From positions 1-44,265 of the forward strand of contig JAUVCN010000011.1 of the NCBI GenBank assembly GCA_030595715.1: a stretch of DNA of 44,265 nt, read 5' to 3'. Below the pieces are notes generated by a model. That model did not search any database, was not told the origin of the DNA, and worked only from the letters and a program-made list of their open reading frames with translations. The stretch comes from Thermoplasmatales archaeon. GTDB taxonomy: Archaea > Thermoplasmatota > Penumbrarchaeia > Penumbrarchaeales > Penumbrarchaeaceae. The position numbers and the translations under genes are program-made. Below, in pieces: positions 23,490 to 33,025 of this stretch; position 1 is the first letter of the stretch; every line of letters starts with the position of its first letter.

Positions 23490-24938
23490 ATGGCCCTTGA
23501 ACAATATTCGAATGCGCTGGAACTAAAAAATTCAGGATACGAACCTTTGACTGCCAAGGAGCTTCTTGCCAGGGAGATCATATCAAAAATGGCAGAGATC
23601 ATGAAGAAGGGATATTCCAAGGAAGAATCGATGTCGCTTCTATTCCCAGGAACTGTGATGGACAGGGATGTCCTGGACAGCCTTCTGGCCGCGCTTGTGG
23701 GTGGATCCCATATTCTCCTTTTCGGACCGTCCGGAACCGGAAAGACATCACTTGCAAAGGAGCTGTGGAACCTATTCCCGAAAGAGGTGTATGTGGTAGA
23801 TGGGTGCCCGGTCCAGGATGATCCCATGTCGGTCATCGATCCGGAATTCTCATCGATCATCAGATGCTGTCCATCGTGTGAGTCAAGGTTCGGCATCGAG
23901 GAGACGGACTTTGACCCCTCAATGGTGGACGCATCGAAGGTCCCGGTCAAGATCGTCAATCTCAAGGAAGGATTTGGTCTTTCCAGGGTCCAGGGTTCTT
24001 CAGAGGTGTTCCCTGACAATCTAACGGGTGTTTTCAACCTCCATAAACTTGAAGAGATCGGAGATCCTACCAGTCCTCTGGTCTTAGAACCGGGGAAGCT
24101 CCTTCAGGCGAATAGAGGCCTATTCATGGTCGATGAGGTCGGGAAGCTTCCACTGGGAACCCAGAACGTTCTTCTTCAAGCTCTTCAGGAAAGTATCGTG
24201 ACACCGGCGAAGTCCAGGGAGACCTTCCCCGCATCATTTGTTGCGATCACAACATCGAACCTGAGGGATCTGGATGCCATAAATGAACCTTTGAACGACA
24301 GGCTCTCCAACCTGTATGTGGACTATATCAAGGATCACATGAAGAACAGGTCCATCGTCGATGTGGCCCTCAGAGGGTCCACCGGTCCTCTTTTCTTCCC
24401 GGAGATCTACATCCATGCTGCTGTATTCATCGTTGAGGCATGGAGGGACCTTTCAGTGGATATCCCTGAACTTTCCGAGGTCGGGTCCAACAGAACGATC
24501 CTCGACACCATCACAAGGTCGGTCGCGTTCTCTACACTGGAGAGTGAGCCCTATGTATCCTATACCAGTTTTGAAAAAGGGGTCAAGGACGCACTCTTTG
24601 GAAGGATAAGGGCAAGAGGGGGTGATTCGTTCCTCAGGAATGAAGAGGTTTTGAAGGAATTCCTCGAGGGCAACATGTCATTGGCCCTTGAGAGGGCGTT
24701 CAGAGTATACTGGTGCACATTCTTCCAGAAGGATCTCGGTTCTTCTGTTTCAAGGGCGGAGAAGCTTGCCAGGGGACTATCTTCCGGGTCGATCCCGAAG
24801 GGAGGTGACGGCGACCTTCTCAGGGAGTTCATATTGAAAACGGAAAGGAACAAAGGACATCTCAAGGAAGAAGAGATCCTCTCCCGTATCGCACAGATAC
24901 TGAACTCCATGGATGATTTTGGATGCAAGGAACTGTAG
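23490..24938 (+). CDS. MoxR/ChlI-type AAA+ ATPase
   Basis: 482 residues. Walker A is GPSGTGKT (79-86), Walker B LFMVDE (211-216), and a sensor-1 Asn lies in ITTSN. The NEPLNDRLSNLYVDYI stretch matches the arginine-finger region of the MoxR/magnesium-chelatase-I clade. An insertion between Walker A and B (about 100-200) carries Cys106 and the cluster Cys126, Cys127, Cys130 (CCPSC), which could hold a metal; MoxR proteins usually lack this. The C-terminal lid is longer than usual (about 200 residues). MoxR ATPases act with VWA-domain partners in protein or metal-centre maturation, and a VWA gene follows 19 bases on. AGGAGGGAG precedes the ATG. Confidence 0.9.
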   Translation: MALEQYSNALELKNSGYEPLTAKELLAREIISKMAEIMKKGYSKEESMSLLFPGTVMDRDVLDSLLAALVGGSHILLFGPSGTGKTSLAKELWNLFPKEVYVVDGCPVQDDPMSVIDPEFSSIIRCCPSCESRFGIEETDFDPSMVDASKVPVKIVNLKEGFGLSRVQGSSEVFPDNLTGVFNLHKLEEIGDPTSPLVLEPGKLLQANRGLFMVDEVGKLPLGTQNVLLQALQESIVTPAKSRETFPASFVAITTSNLRDLDAINEPLNDRLSNLYVDYIKDHMKNRSIVDVALRGSTGPLFFPEIYIHAAVFIVEAWRDLSVDIPELSEVGSNRTILDTITRSVAFSTLESEPYVSYTSFEKGVKDALFGRIRARGGDSFLRNEEVLKEFLEGNMSLALERAFRVYWCTFFQKDLGSSVSRAEKLARGLSSGSIPKGGDGDLLREFILKTERNKGHLKEEEILSRIAQILNSMDDFGCKEL

Positions 24939-24957
24939 ATGAGGGTGTTGTCAATTG

Positions 24958-26886
24958 ATGAACGAGCGACCCATTCCGTACCCGCATATCAAAGGAGCAG
25001 GAGTGATCCTCCCTGATTGCTCCGAGGGAGTCTACACTCCGTTCAGATTGACCAATTGTGAAAAGAGGGAACTTGTCAGAAAGATCGCAGAGAACGGTCT
25101 CAAAGGGATCGATGAGTTCCTTGAGTCCGACAGAAAAGAGGGAGCGGTCTCGGAGAAGTTGGATGAGCTCAGAAAACAGATGAAAGAACAGCTTGAGAAG
25201 ATCAAGGCGAAGAGGAGAAGGTCATTGGACGATCAGATAAGGAACCTGATGAACAAGGGCGGGATAGCAACCAGGGAATCCTCCGATGGTCTGTTGAGGG
25301 AGAGCGGGTTCAGAAGGTTCTCCTCCGAGGAGATCCGGGGAGAGATACTTGCATCCGAACTTATCGGTGCATTGGAAGGCAGGGTACAGATACCGGATTA
25401 TATCGAAAAGATAGGGCTGATCAGAAGGATCTGGAGGGCGATCAAGAGGTTCTTCGTTAGGATCATGTCTGGTATCCTGAGGCTCATCAGATGCATCAAG
25501 AACAGGTTCAAGAAGGATGCCGATAGAGATGAAAATATCAGGTCCAGGAGGAAAAAGAAAGGGGCATTGATCTTGCCATTTCCCTCGCTTCAAAAGGACC
25601 TTTCCGATTGGGAGAAGAGGATGGACAGGCAACTGGACGATGATGATAATCTTCAAAAGGCCGTTGATCAGAGGATATCGGATAAATTCGGATTCACATC
25701 AGGATGGATACAACTCAAGAGGTCATCCGACCCTGAGTGGTACAAAGAGGAAGCACGGAAGATCCTCCATGAAGAGGTGAAAGATGCCGTCAAGGAAAAG
25801 GAATCTGACCTCGAAAAGAAGAGAGTGGACCTTCGATCCGATGAGAGGCAAAGGATCGAGGACGAGAGATCAAGAAGACAGGAGATCATGCGATTGGAAA
25901 AGGCCTTCGAAAAGGAAGCGGCAGATGAGGAAAGATCACTGAAGGAGAGGACCAAGGAAGAAATGAAGAAAGAGCTCGTATCCACTCTTGCGAACATGGG
26001 ATATCTGAAAAGGGTCTTGTTCAAGGACGATATTGATGATGAGACCCGGGAATGGGAGATAACGGAAGCCCTTGTGGAGAAGTTCTCCGAACTGATATAT
26101 GCAGAAGTGATGGAAGGAAGAAGAGGGATCAAGGACCGAAGGGGACGGCAGGCATCAGATGCCGGGGTCTATGAAAAGGCCAGGCTGAGGACCATCAATG
26201 AGGAATCCAGGATGGATATACTTCAGACCATTGTAAATGCCAGGTTGAACCACCCGGATGATCGCCATATCGATCACCATGACATGACAGTATATCGGGA
26301 GGTCACAACGTCGGAGATGCACGGCGTGATCATAATGGACATCTCAGGTTCAATGGAAGAGAACATGAGAATAGAAGCTGCAAAGAGGTCGGTTCTCGCT
26401 CTCACACAGGCGATCAAGAGGGACAATCCACGCAACAGGGTGGACCTCATCTCTCTTTCTACCCGGGCGGTGCCGCTTTCCTTGAGAGATGTGATGACGA
26501 TCGAACCCAGAGGATTCACCAATCATCAGGAAGCGATCGGCCTGGCAAGGGCGATATTCGATAGGAGCAGGGCTGATAAATTCTTGCTTTTCCTGATCAC
26601 CGACGGCCTGCCTGAAGCATATACCAACGAAAAAGGTGAAGCTGTTGCCGGCGATCTCGATAGGTCCATGGAACTTGCGTTGAAAGAAGCATCAGGGTTG
26701 ATCAGGTATCCGGATCTTGTGTTCAACATCTTCCTTCTGGAACCTGAAGATGAGACATTCGTCAGTTCCGCAAGGAAGATAGCAAAGGAAGGGAGTGGGA
26801 GGGTCATCGTTGCCGACCCCAAACAATTGGCCAGCAGGGTCCTTGGGACATATGATGACGGGACCTCCATCCTTGGTGGAGTATAG
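24958..26886 (+). CDS. VWA-domain protein, partner of the MoxR-like ATPase
   Basis: 642 residues from the ATG at 24958 (a TTG precedes it; GAGGG 12 bases upstream). The C-terminal about 190 residues are a von Willebrand A domain with a complete MIDAS: DISGS (Asp461, Ser463, Ser465), Thr521 in GFTNH, and Asp549 in ITDGLPE. The first 450 residues are highly charged and helical with long coiled-coil-like runs (EKKRVDLRSDERQRIEDERS). A short hydrophobic/basic segment near 160-185 (RIWRAIKRFFVRIMSGILR) could touch the membrane but is amphipathic. The arrangement is that of BchD/CoxE-type partners. It is co-transcribed with the AAA+ gene. The target is unknown. Confidence 0.9.
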   Translation: MNERPIPYPHIKGAGVILPDCSEGVYTPFRLTNCEKRELVRKIAENGLKGIDEFLESDRKEGAVSEKLDELRKQMKEQLEKIKAKRRRSLDDQIRNLMNKGGIATRESSDGLLRESGFRRFSSEEIRGEILASELIGALEGRVQIPDYIEKIGLIRRIWRAIKRFFVRIMSGILRLIRCIKNRFKKDADRDENIRSRRKKKGALILPFPSLQKDLSDWEKRMDRQLDDDDNLQKAVDQRISDKFGFTSGWIQLKRSSDPEWYKEEARKILHEEVKDAVKEKESDLEKKRVDLRSDERQRIEDERSRRQEIMRLEKAFEKEAADEERSLKERTKEEMKKELVSTLANMGYLKRVLFKDDIDDETREWEITEALVEKFSELIYAEVMEGRRGIKDRRGRQASDAGVYEKARLRTINEESRMDILQTIVNARLNHPDDRHIDHHDMTVYREVTTSEMHGVIIMDISGSMEENMRIEAAKRSVLALTQAIKRDNPRNRVDLISLSTRAVPLSLRDVMTIEPRGFTNHQEAIGLARAIFDRSRADKFLLFLITDGLPEAYTNEKGEAVAGDLDRSMELALKEASGLIRYPDLVFNIFLLEPEDETFVSSARKIAKEGSGRVIVADPKQLASRVLGTYDDGTSILGGV

Positions 26887-26926
26887 GGCTGAAGCTTGTA
26901 AGATATGACATTCCATTATTTTTCGT

Positions 26927-27406
26927 CTAACTTCTTACGACAACTGTGAGGAACAGGAAAAGGGCCAGACCGCCTCCAAATATCACTCCTATCACGGCAA
27001 GTAGAGGTTTTATTATCGGAGCGGTGGACCAGTAGATGATCCCAAATATCGTATCATCGGGATATGATGCTTTGATCACGAACTTGAAATATATCCAGAT
27101 CCCCCAGATAACTATACCTGAAAGAATCATGGAACTGGCAATGATCTTGGACCTTTTCTGGCCGTATTTCATTGTGAAAAGACCGGCAAGTATAGCTGCC
27201 GCCCCGAAGGTCATTACGAATGATATCAACAGGAATGTCCACTCATTATTATGATATTCATGTTCCGAATCATCATCGGTCGAGGCAGCGTCCACCAGAG
27301 GAAGTGATGTCACTAGCACGATCGCTATGATCATCGCAAGGGCCAATGGAAACCATCTCATTGGCGAGTTACTTACCTTCCCCTTTGTATCACTTTGTCG
27401 TTGCAT
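26927..27406 (-). CDS. Small membrane protein with signal-like N-terminus
   Basis: 159 residues, no family recognised. A basic N-terminus is followed by four hydrophobic segments (about 18-38, 56-78, 88-110, 130-155). Segment one may be a cleaved signal (LVDAAS), after which an acidic His-containing loop (DDDSEHEYHNNEW) lies outside. The start at 27406 is uncertain: neither it nor the in-frame ATG at 27361 has a convincing ribosome binding site. The Lrp-type gene ends 31 bases upstream on the same strand. Function unknown. Confidence 0.65.
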   Translation of the reverse strand: MQRQSDTKGKVSNSPMRWFPLALAMIIAIVLVTSLPLVDAASTDDDSEHEYHNNEWTFLLISFVMTFGAAAILAGLFTMKYGQKRSKIIASSMILSGIVIWGIWIYFKFVIKASYPDDTIFGIIYWSTAPIIKPLLAVIGVIFGGGLALFLFLTVVVRS

Positions 27407-27437
27407 TGGGATCTACCCGAGTGATATTTGTCCAAGC

Positions 27438-27674
27438 TCATGTAAACTTGATACCAGTGAGGGTCTTTGTATCAATTACTCCGGGGATGGACCTTACTTT
27501 TTCAACCACGATCTGACCCAATGTGTTGAAATCCCTCGCTTCTATCTTGGCGATGAGATCATATTCACCAAATAGTGGATGTAGTTCAACGATCTCGGGT
27601 ACGTTCATGAGTGACTTGAAAACATCGTGCTCCTTGGCAGGCGCGGTACTTATCAGAATGAAACCAATCACCAT
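27438..27674 (-). CDS. Stand-alone Lrp/AsnC-type ligand-binding (RAM) domain protein
   Basis: 78 residues: only the alpha-beta RAM domain of Lrp/AsnC regulators, with no DNA-binding helix-turn-helix. IGFILISTAPAKEHDVFKSL, PEIVELHPLFGEYDLIAKIE and the closing IPGVIDTKTLTG are the diagnostic strands; GEYDLIA is the effector-pocket region. Such short members sense amino acids or partner with full-length Lrp proteins. GGTGA lies 6 bases before the ATG, with a TATA box at 27708-27720. The small membrane protein gene follows on the same strand. Confidence 0.9.
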   Translation of the reverse strand: MVIGFILISTAPAKEHDVFKSLMNVPEIVELHPLFGEYDLIAKIEARDFNTLGQIVVEKVRSIPGVIDTKTLTGIKFT

Positions 27675-27707
27675 ATAAATTCACCTTTTATCCCATACGG
27701 TAGAATA

Positions 27708-27720
27708 CCTAAATACTTTT
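27708..27720 (-). promoter_or_regulatory. TATA box of the RAM-domain gene
   Basis: The minus strand reads AAAAGTATTTAGG, about 40 bases before the ATG. The predicted leader of about 15 bases contains the GGTGA site. Confidence 0.5.
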
Positions 27721-27883
27721 CGTAATAATAATCCCATGGTAATGATATCATTGGAAAAAACCCCTTTTTTCTATGCTATTGATCATATTGATGTTCGATC
27801 AATTCCCATACTTTAATTAGGGTCATTGGTGTTACAGATAAACGACCTGGAGACCTGATCGGGGCCGTGGTTGGTGAGAGCAA

Positions 27884-28453
27884 GTGAGCAAGAAGATCAA
27901 GATAGGTATCACTGGACTTCCAGGTGCCGGAAAGACCCATACCCTCAGAAAGGTCGTAGAGATGCTGGAGGTAGAGGGGATCAAGGTCGGTGGAATGATC
28001 ACCGACGGGATCATTGAGGATGGGAAGAAGGTGGGCTTCATGGTACAGGACCTTCTAACCAAAGAGGAAGGAGTGCTGGCCAGATTGGACATGCAGTCCG
28101 AGGTCAAGTTCCTTGACTACGGCGTCGACATGGAATCTCTCAACAATATCGGAGTGGCCGCAATATTGAGGTCCGTCGATGATGCCGAAGTGATAGTGAT
28201 AGATGAGGTCGGCAAGCTCGAGGTTGAATCAAAACATTTCATCGAAGCGGTGAAGGATGCGCTGGAAGCTGATAAACCGTTGCTCCTTACACTTCACAAG
28301 AAATCAAGGAACCCTCTTCTGCAGGACATTCGAAGAAGGGATGACGTTCGGATCCTTGAGGTTACTCCCATCAACAAGAACATACTCCCATACAAGATAA
28401 TCCCTCTTATCAAGGAAGAGCTCAACAACAAACCGAACAGGGATGCTTATTAG
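27884..28453 (+). CDS. THEP1-type nucleoside-triphosphatase
   Basis: 189 residues from a GTG with GGTGAGAG five bases upstream. Walker A is GLPGAGKT (residues 10-17) and Walker B VIVIDEVGKLEV with the E-V-G-K signature of the THEP1 family. Other family marks are KVGGMITDGI, a beta hairpin after the first helix, and LLLTLHKKSRNPLLQDIR near the end. THEP1 proteins hydrolyse several NTPs in vitro; the cellular role is unsettled. It stands alone between the RAM-domain gene (divergent) and the large surface-protein gene. Confidence 0.92.
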   Translation: MSKKIKIGITGLPGAGKTHTLRKVVEMLEVEGIKVGGMITDGIIEDGKKVGFMVQDLLTKEEGVLARLDMQSEVKFLDYGVDMESLNNIGVAAILRSVDDAEVIVIDEVGKLEVESKHFIEAVKDALEADKPLLLTLHKKSRNPLLQDIRRRDDVRILEVTPINKNILPYKIIPLIKEELNNKPNRDAY

Positions 28454-28559
28454 CAAATTACAGAGGTATTCCGTTATTTTTTAATAACTGAATGAGCTTG
28501 AAGCCTGTCCAGGTCCAGTTATAGTTCAATGATCGTTACAAGTTGTGTACAGTAATGTA

Positions 28560-28570
28560 CTTATATAACC
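28560..28570 (+). promoter_or_regulatory. TATA box of the 1412-residue surface-protein gene
   Basis: CTTATATAACC, a strong archaeal box about 65 bases before the ATG, predicts a leader of about 40 bases ending in GGAGG. A short palindrome (GTAC-AGTAAT-GTAC, 28547-28560) abuts its upstream side and could be an operator or chance. Confidence 0.55.
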
Positions 28571-28629
28571 GCTCAGGATTATTTGATGTAGGAGACGTAA
28601 TTCCGGTTCTTGGATAGGAGGCATGGAAC

Positions 28630-31600
28630 ATGAACGACGAAAAATTCCACCCCAAAGGTCTGATGCTTGCCATCGGCATTATCATGCTGCTGACCGCATC
28701 TGCCATAGGTGGGTATGTGTTATACAAATACGTCGACGAGGGTGATATCGACGCCCTCATTTTCGATACCTGGCTTAACAGGAAGAGAGAGCTCTTTGAG
28801 AACTTCGCAGAGCTTCCATCGAGTGTCGACGGCAATGGAAATCCGCTTGTGAACGATTACATAACCAGGTCCGGCGGTGGTCAGCTCGAATGGATGACCA
28901 CCCTGTTCGAGGCAGAAGGTGAATATGTGTCATCTCCAGCTATTGTGGATCTTGATAACGATAACGATCTTGAGATCGTTGTCGCATCCGCTGGTGATTA
29001 CATTTACGCTCTCAGACCCGATGGTGGTTACTTCTGGCAGAGTCCTTATGGTGATGATGTCATAGACTACCTGGGACAGACAGCGGGAACCTCCGGTCTC
29101 GACTTCGACCCCCCCCACATTTTTGCATCTGTCATTGCAGCTGATGTGAATCTCGGTGATACTCCCGAGGTCATCATTGGCGTGAAGGATGGCGCACTTT
29201 GTATCGGTTCAGATGGTGAGAAACAGTGGAAAAAAGGTCTGACGACCGGCTACTACTTCTCGACACCATGTATCACCGATCTTGAGGGTGAGTGGACCGG
29301 AGAGAAGGAGGATCTCGAGATAGTCCTGGCTTCAGATGATGAAGGCAGAAAGGGATGGATCGAGGCTTTCGAGGTCGATGGTGGTGCCATCTTCCGTGAA
29401 GAGGCCCCCACCGGCGGTGAGGGCGGTCTGATCGGCTGTTCAGTTGTCGCCCACGACCTTGATGGTGATTTCTGGGACGGCCCAATGGCCATCACACCTG
29501 ATGAGTCAAAGGAAACGGATACCGAACTTATCATTGGTAACCACGACAGGGGGCTGCGGATATGGGAGCGTCAGGGAGAGAACGCTGAGGGTAAGCCAAA
29601 CTACGATGAGTCTACCTCAGCCTGGCTTGCTGGTCACCAGACCTATGCTACAACTGCAGTAGCAAACGTTACCGGAACCCCGGATTGCGAGATATTTGTG
29701 GGTTCATCCGAAGGATATCCCAGAACATGGACCGGATGGGGCGGTAAACTCTATGTCTACACCCCTGACGGAAAGAAACTTTGGGACTTCCAGACCGGAA
29801 GCTCCAGGGCATCTATTTTCTCATCACCGGCAATTGCTGACCTCCAGGTGGCCAAGGACGATCCGGAAGAGAAACATCTTGATTACGAGGTCATTTTCGG
29901 AGCAGACAACGGGATCATGTATGTCATGAATACCGAAAAAACCAACGTTATCTGGCAGTTCGATACCGGCGGTAGATGCATGTCATCCCCTGCTATCTGC
30001 AATATAGATAATGATGATGAACTGGAGATAGTGATCGGATCCGATTCCGGAAAGGTCTTCTGTTTCGATGGAGATCCGAGTGACGGTATCGATGAAGGTA
30101 TCCCATATCCTGGTGACAGTATCAATCAGGATGTTCTCTGGGTCTACGATACCGGCAGTCCGATCGGGATCTCATCCCCTGTTGTTGGCGATATCGATCT
30201 CGACGGTATGCTTGAGGTCGTCATCGGCGATCAGGAAGGACATGTATACTGCATCTCCGCTGGCGGCAGGTCCGTCAGGGGACAGTCAGACTGGCCTGAG
30301 TTCCACTATGATCTGAACAGGACGGGTTTCTACAACCCACAGACCTCGTTCGGTGTGGATATTTATCCCAGGAAGGACCCCGTGACAGGTCTCCAGCTGG
30401 ATGTCCTGGTGAAGTCGGTCCAGCCCGGAACGACGATCACCTTCAACCTGACCGTTGAGAACACTGGAAAAGGTATCTCAGAGGTCAACAAGGACACCAT
30501 CTATGTGGCGATCGAGCCAGAGTCCATCCCTGAAGGATGGACAGCGTTCCTTGATACTCCTCCGGATAGAGGAAATGATAATCCGGGATATGTGAGATTG
30601 GCATCCCAGGAAACAGCTAATCTACAGCTACAAGTAAGTGCCCCCTGGGAAGGTGAGATCGGTGAGATGGCAAGGATCAACGTGACATGTAATTCGTCTG
30701 CTGATCAATGGGCATCGGATACTGTCACTACCCTAGCTATCCTTGATCTGTTCGTCGATTTCCAACTGAACTATCTCAAGCAACCCTCATCCGACCCCCT
30801 CGATCCACTCATAGGTGAAAAGTGGGACAAGATCAATCCGGGTGCAGAGGGATTGTATGTGATATCCATACTGAACAAGGGCAACCTGAATGATACCTAT
30901 GAACTCAGCCTGAGCGTTCCGCCAAGGGATGCAGGATGGGACTGGTACTTCGTGGAGACCGGCATGATAACAGCCAATATCTCACTGATAGCGCCTACCC
31001 TCATGGAACAGTTCGGTGGTATAACTGGTTCGGATTTCACCATCAAGGTCGTCTGCCCGATAGATGCTTCGAAAGACACACAGATACCCATCATCCTGAA
31101 GGGGACATCCGTGAAGTCGCAAAGCTCCGTCATCGAAGACATCACCAAGACAGATAAGCTGATCATGATAGTGGGTGAGGTCAATGAACTGCAGCTGAAG
31201 ATCGAGGATTCCACCAAATACGTGGACCCCAACGGAACCGTAGAGTTCTACCTGCAGATCACCAACCTTGGTAACAAGGACATAATCAATGTGATCCTCT
31301 CCATTGAAGGAAGGCAGCCCGGCTGGTTGATCAAGTTCCAGGAAGAACCCATACCTGTCTATCAGGGGCAGACAAAGCAGGTGACGATCAGGATCACCTG
31401 TCCAGGATATGTGGGTGCGAACCAGAAGCTTGTCCTGAATGTGATCGGAGTGATACAAGGTGCTACCAACTTCAGAGATTCGGCGCCTCTTACGGTCATA
31501 GTCAATCATGTCTATGACTTCGACGCTGTCGTGATCGAAAAGGAAGGCGTGAAGGTAGACCCTGGCCAAAATGTATGGTTCAGAATGCAGGTTTCCAACA

Positions 31601-32868
31601 TCGGAAACGGCGAGGATACCATCATGCCGAATGCATACGAGATCCTCCTTGATTGGAACCTCACCTTCTACAACCTTGAAGGATACCAGAAGTATGACTT
31701 CACCCTTGATTGGAAGTCCAATATATTCATCGACGGCAGGATCAAGATACCGGTTGATACAAGGACCGGATGGTATGTAGTTGGTGTGAACCTAACAGGT
31801 GGAGGCTCATCCAAGGTTGTATATGTCAAGGTATTCGTCAACCAGACATATGACCTGCAGGTGAAGACCCTGGATGATAAGAATAACCTTACCACCCAGA
31901 TCAGACCGGATCAGGAGAAACCATTCGTTCTCCGGGTCAGCAATTTCGGTAATGGTATCGAGATCGTTACTGTAAGACTCGGAAAGCAGTATGATCCTGT
32001 GAGGGACACCATGGATGTACTCTACGATGGATGGGAGGGCAAGTTCGTTGCTATTGCCAATACACCGGACTTCACAACGAACATCCGACCGTTCGACTTC
32101 AGGGAACCTATCCCGATATCAAATCTCATTGCTGATGTGTATTACACACCGAACTTCACCGCAGCAGCGGTCTCAGGTTCCAGCATCGAGGAGATCAGGG
32201 AGATCACACTGGTCCTTGACAAGGGTCAAACCTCGTGGATCCATCTATCCCTGAAAGCACCAAGGTTCGAGGTCCAGTCATCCTCGACGACCGATATCGA
32301 CGTTTCCGCACGCGGTGAGGGAGGTCCGACCGATTGGGATAAGACCACTCTCAAACTTGAGGTCCTCTTCCCTGATCTTGTATTCGTAAAGGATGAAAAG
32401 GGTAGAGCGATCGAATTCTCCGGAGGATCGTCCGACGGAGACTATCATGCGACCGTTGGGGACGTGGTGACCATCATCGTCAAGATCAAGAACACGGGCG
32501 ACATCCCGGCAGAAAATGTGGATGTTCAGCTCAAGATCGATGGCGAGGGTAAGAAGGTATCCACCCTCAGAGCGGTGAAGAACGGAGACAACGAGACCGA
32601 TGAGAAGACCGTTATCTTCTCCTGGGTTGCAGAAGCAGGCGAACATAAGGTGCAGGTGATCCTTGATCCCGAGAACACTATTGTCGAAGCACCCGGCGGA
32701 GAAAAAGAAGCAAACTCCGTCTCAAGGACCATCAAGATCCAGGGTAACTTCATCGTCAAGGATCTCGTAAACAACAACCCGATCATCTCCACCATGTTGA
32801 TCATACTGCTTGCGATCGTGATCCTTGTGGGAGCTGCTCTACTGCTCAAATCAACAAAAAAGATCTGA
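28630..32868 (+). CDS. Giant surface protein: beta-propeller plus NEW3/CARDB-type repeats, anchored at both ends
   Basis: 1412 residues. An N-terminal membrane segment (about 11-33) is not obviously cleavable. Residues about 85-560 contain at least five propeller blades of FG-GAP/PQQ type, each with SSPAIVDLDNDNDLEIV-like Ca-binding Asp-rich turns (e.g. CNIDNDDELEIVIGSDSG, GDIDLDGMLEVVIGDQEG). Residues about 575-1270 contain repeated beta-sandwiches typical of NEW3-like domains (FNLTVENTGKGISEV, FYLQITNLGNKDI, FRMQVSNIGNGED, FVLRVSNFGNGIE). A CARDB-like domain (IIVKIKNTGDIPAENVDVQL) comes before a C-terminal membrane helix (about 1387-1407) and a short basic end. It is likely an abundant envelope component. 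A perfect hairpin/T-tract terminator follows 22 bases after the stop. Confidence 0.87.
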   Translation: MNDEKFHPKGLMLAIGIIMLLTASAIGGYVLYKYVDEGDIDALIFDTWLNRKRELFENFAELPSSVDGNGNPLVNDYITRSGGGQLEWMTTLFEAEGEYVSSPAIVDLDNDNDLEIVVASAGDYIYALRPDGGYFWQSPYGDDVIDYLGQTAGTSGLDFDPPHIFASVIAADVNLGDTPEVIIGVKDGALCIGSDGEKQWKKGLTTGYYFSTPCITDLEGEWTGEKEDLEIVLASDDEGRKGWIEAFEVDGGAIFREEAPTGGEGGLIGCSVVAHDLDGDFWDGPMAITPDESKETDTELIIGNHDRGLRIWERQGENAEGKPNYDESTSAWLAGHQTYATTAVANVTGTPDCEIFVGSSEGYPRTWTGWGGKLYVYTPDGKKLWDFQTGSSRASIFSSPAIADLQVAKDDPEEKHLDYEVIFGADNGIMYVMNTEKTNVIWQFDTGGRCMSSPAICNIDNDDELEIVIGSDSGKVFCFDGDPSDGIDEGIPYPGDSINQDVLWVYDTGSPIGISSPVVGDIDLDGMLEVVIGDQEGHVYCISAGGRSVRGQSDWPEFHYDLNRTGFYNPQTSFGVDIYPRKDPVTGLQLDVLVKSVQPGTTITFNLTVENTGKGISEVNKDTIYVAIEPESIPEGWTAFLDTPPDRGNDNPGYVRLASQETANLQLQVSAPWEGEIGEMARINVTCNSSADQWASDTVTTLAILDLFVDFQLNYLKQPSSDPLDPLIGEKWDKINPGAEGLYVISILNKGNLNDTYELSLSVPPRDAGWDWYFVETGMITANISLIAPTLMEQFGGITGSDFTIKVVCPIDASKDTQIPIILKGTSVKSQSSVIEDITKTDKLIMIVGEVNELQLKIEDSTKYVDPNGTVEFYLQITNLGNKDIINVILSIEGRQPGWLIKFQEEPIPVYQGQTKQVTIRITCPGYVGANQKLVLNVIGVIQGATNFRDSAPLTVIVNHVYDFDAVVIEKEGVKVDPGQNVWFRMQVSNIGNGEDTIMPNAYEILLDWNLTFYNLEGYQKYDFTLDWKSNIFIDGRIKIPVDTRTGWYVVGVNLTGGGSSKVVYVKVFVNQTYDLQVKTLDDKNNLTTQIRPDQEKPFVLRVSNFGNGIEIVTVRLGKQYDPVRDTMDVLYDGWEGKFVAIANTPDFTTNIRPFDFREPIPISNLIADVYYTPNFTAAAVSGSSIEEIREITLVLDKGQTSWIHLSLKAPRFEVQSSSTTDIDVSARGEGGPTDWDKTTLKLEVLFPDLVFVKDEKGRAIEFSGGSSDGDYHATVGDVVTIIVKIKNTGDIPAENVDVQLKIDGEGKKVSTLRAVKNGDNETDEKTVIFSWVAEAGEHKVQVILDPENTIVEAPGGEKEANSVSRTIKIQGNFIVKDLVNNNPIISTMLIILLAIVILVGAALLLKSTKKI

Positions 32869-32890
32869 GCGTAGATAATATTGGACCTTC

Positions 32891-32923
32891 GGGGACCTCT
32901 TTTGAGGTCCCCTTTTTTTTTTT
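32891..32923 (+). terminator. Strong intrinsic terminator of the 1412-residue surface-protein gene
   Basis: GGGGACCTC, loop TTTT, GAGGTCCCC (perfect 9-bp stem) is followed by eleven T residues. It is nearly the same design as the terminator at 38620-38649 after another surface-protein gene. Confidence 0.85.
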
Positions 32924-33025
32924 GAAAAATGAAATTAGTATATGATCAACATCTTTTTTCATCCTATCTAAATTCAGACCGTACAATATATATCTTCAAA
33001 AGAACTCATTCTCTGATTCCCCGGA

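Noticed and set aside
23405-24037. 210-codon minus-strand frame opposite the MoxR gene
   Set aside because: It lies wholly opposite a gene with clear Walker motifs, and its translation has no recognisable domain.
28454-28629. Search for tRNA or other structured RNA in this and the other intergenic gaps
   Set aside because: No acceptor stem with T-loop consensus (GGTTCGA-type) and no C/D box pair was found in any gap.
28630-28735. Possible type IV pilin signal (HPKG before a hydrophobic run)
   Set aside because: The 1412-residue propeller protein is far too large for a pilin; retained only as a remark on cleavage.
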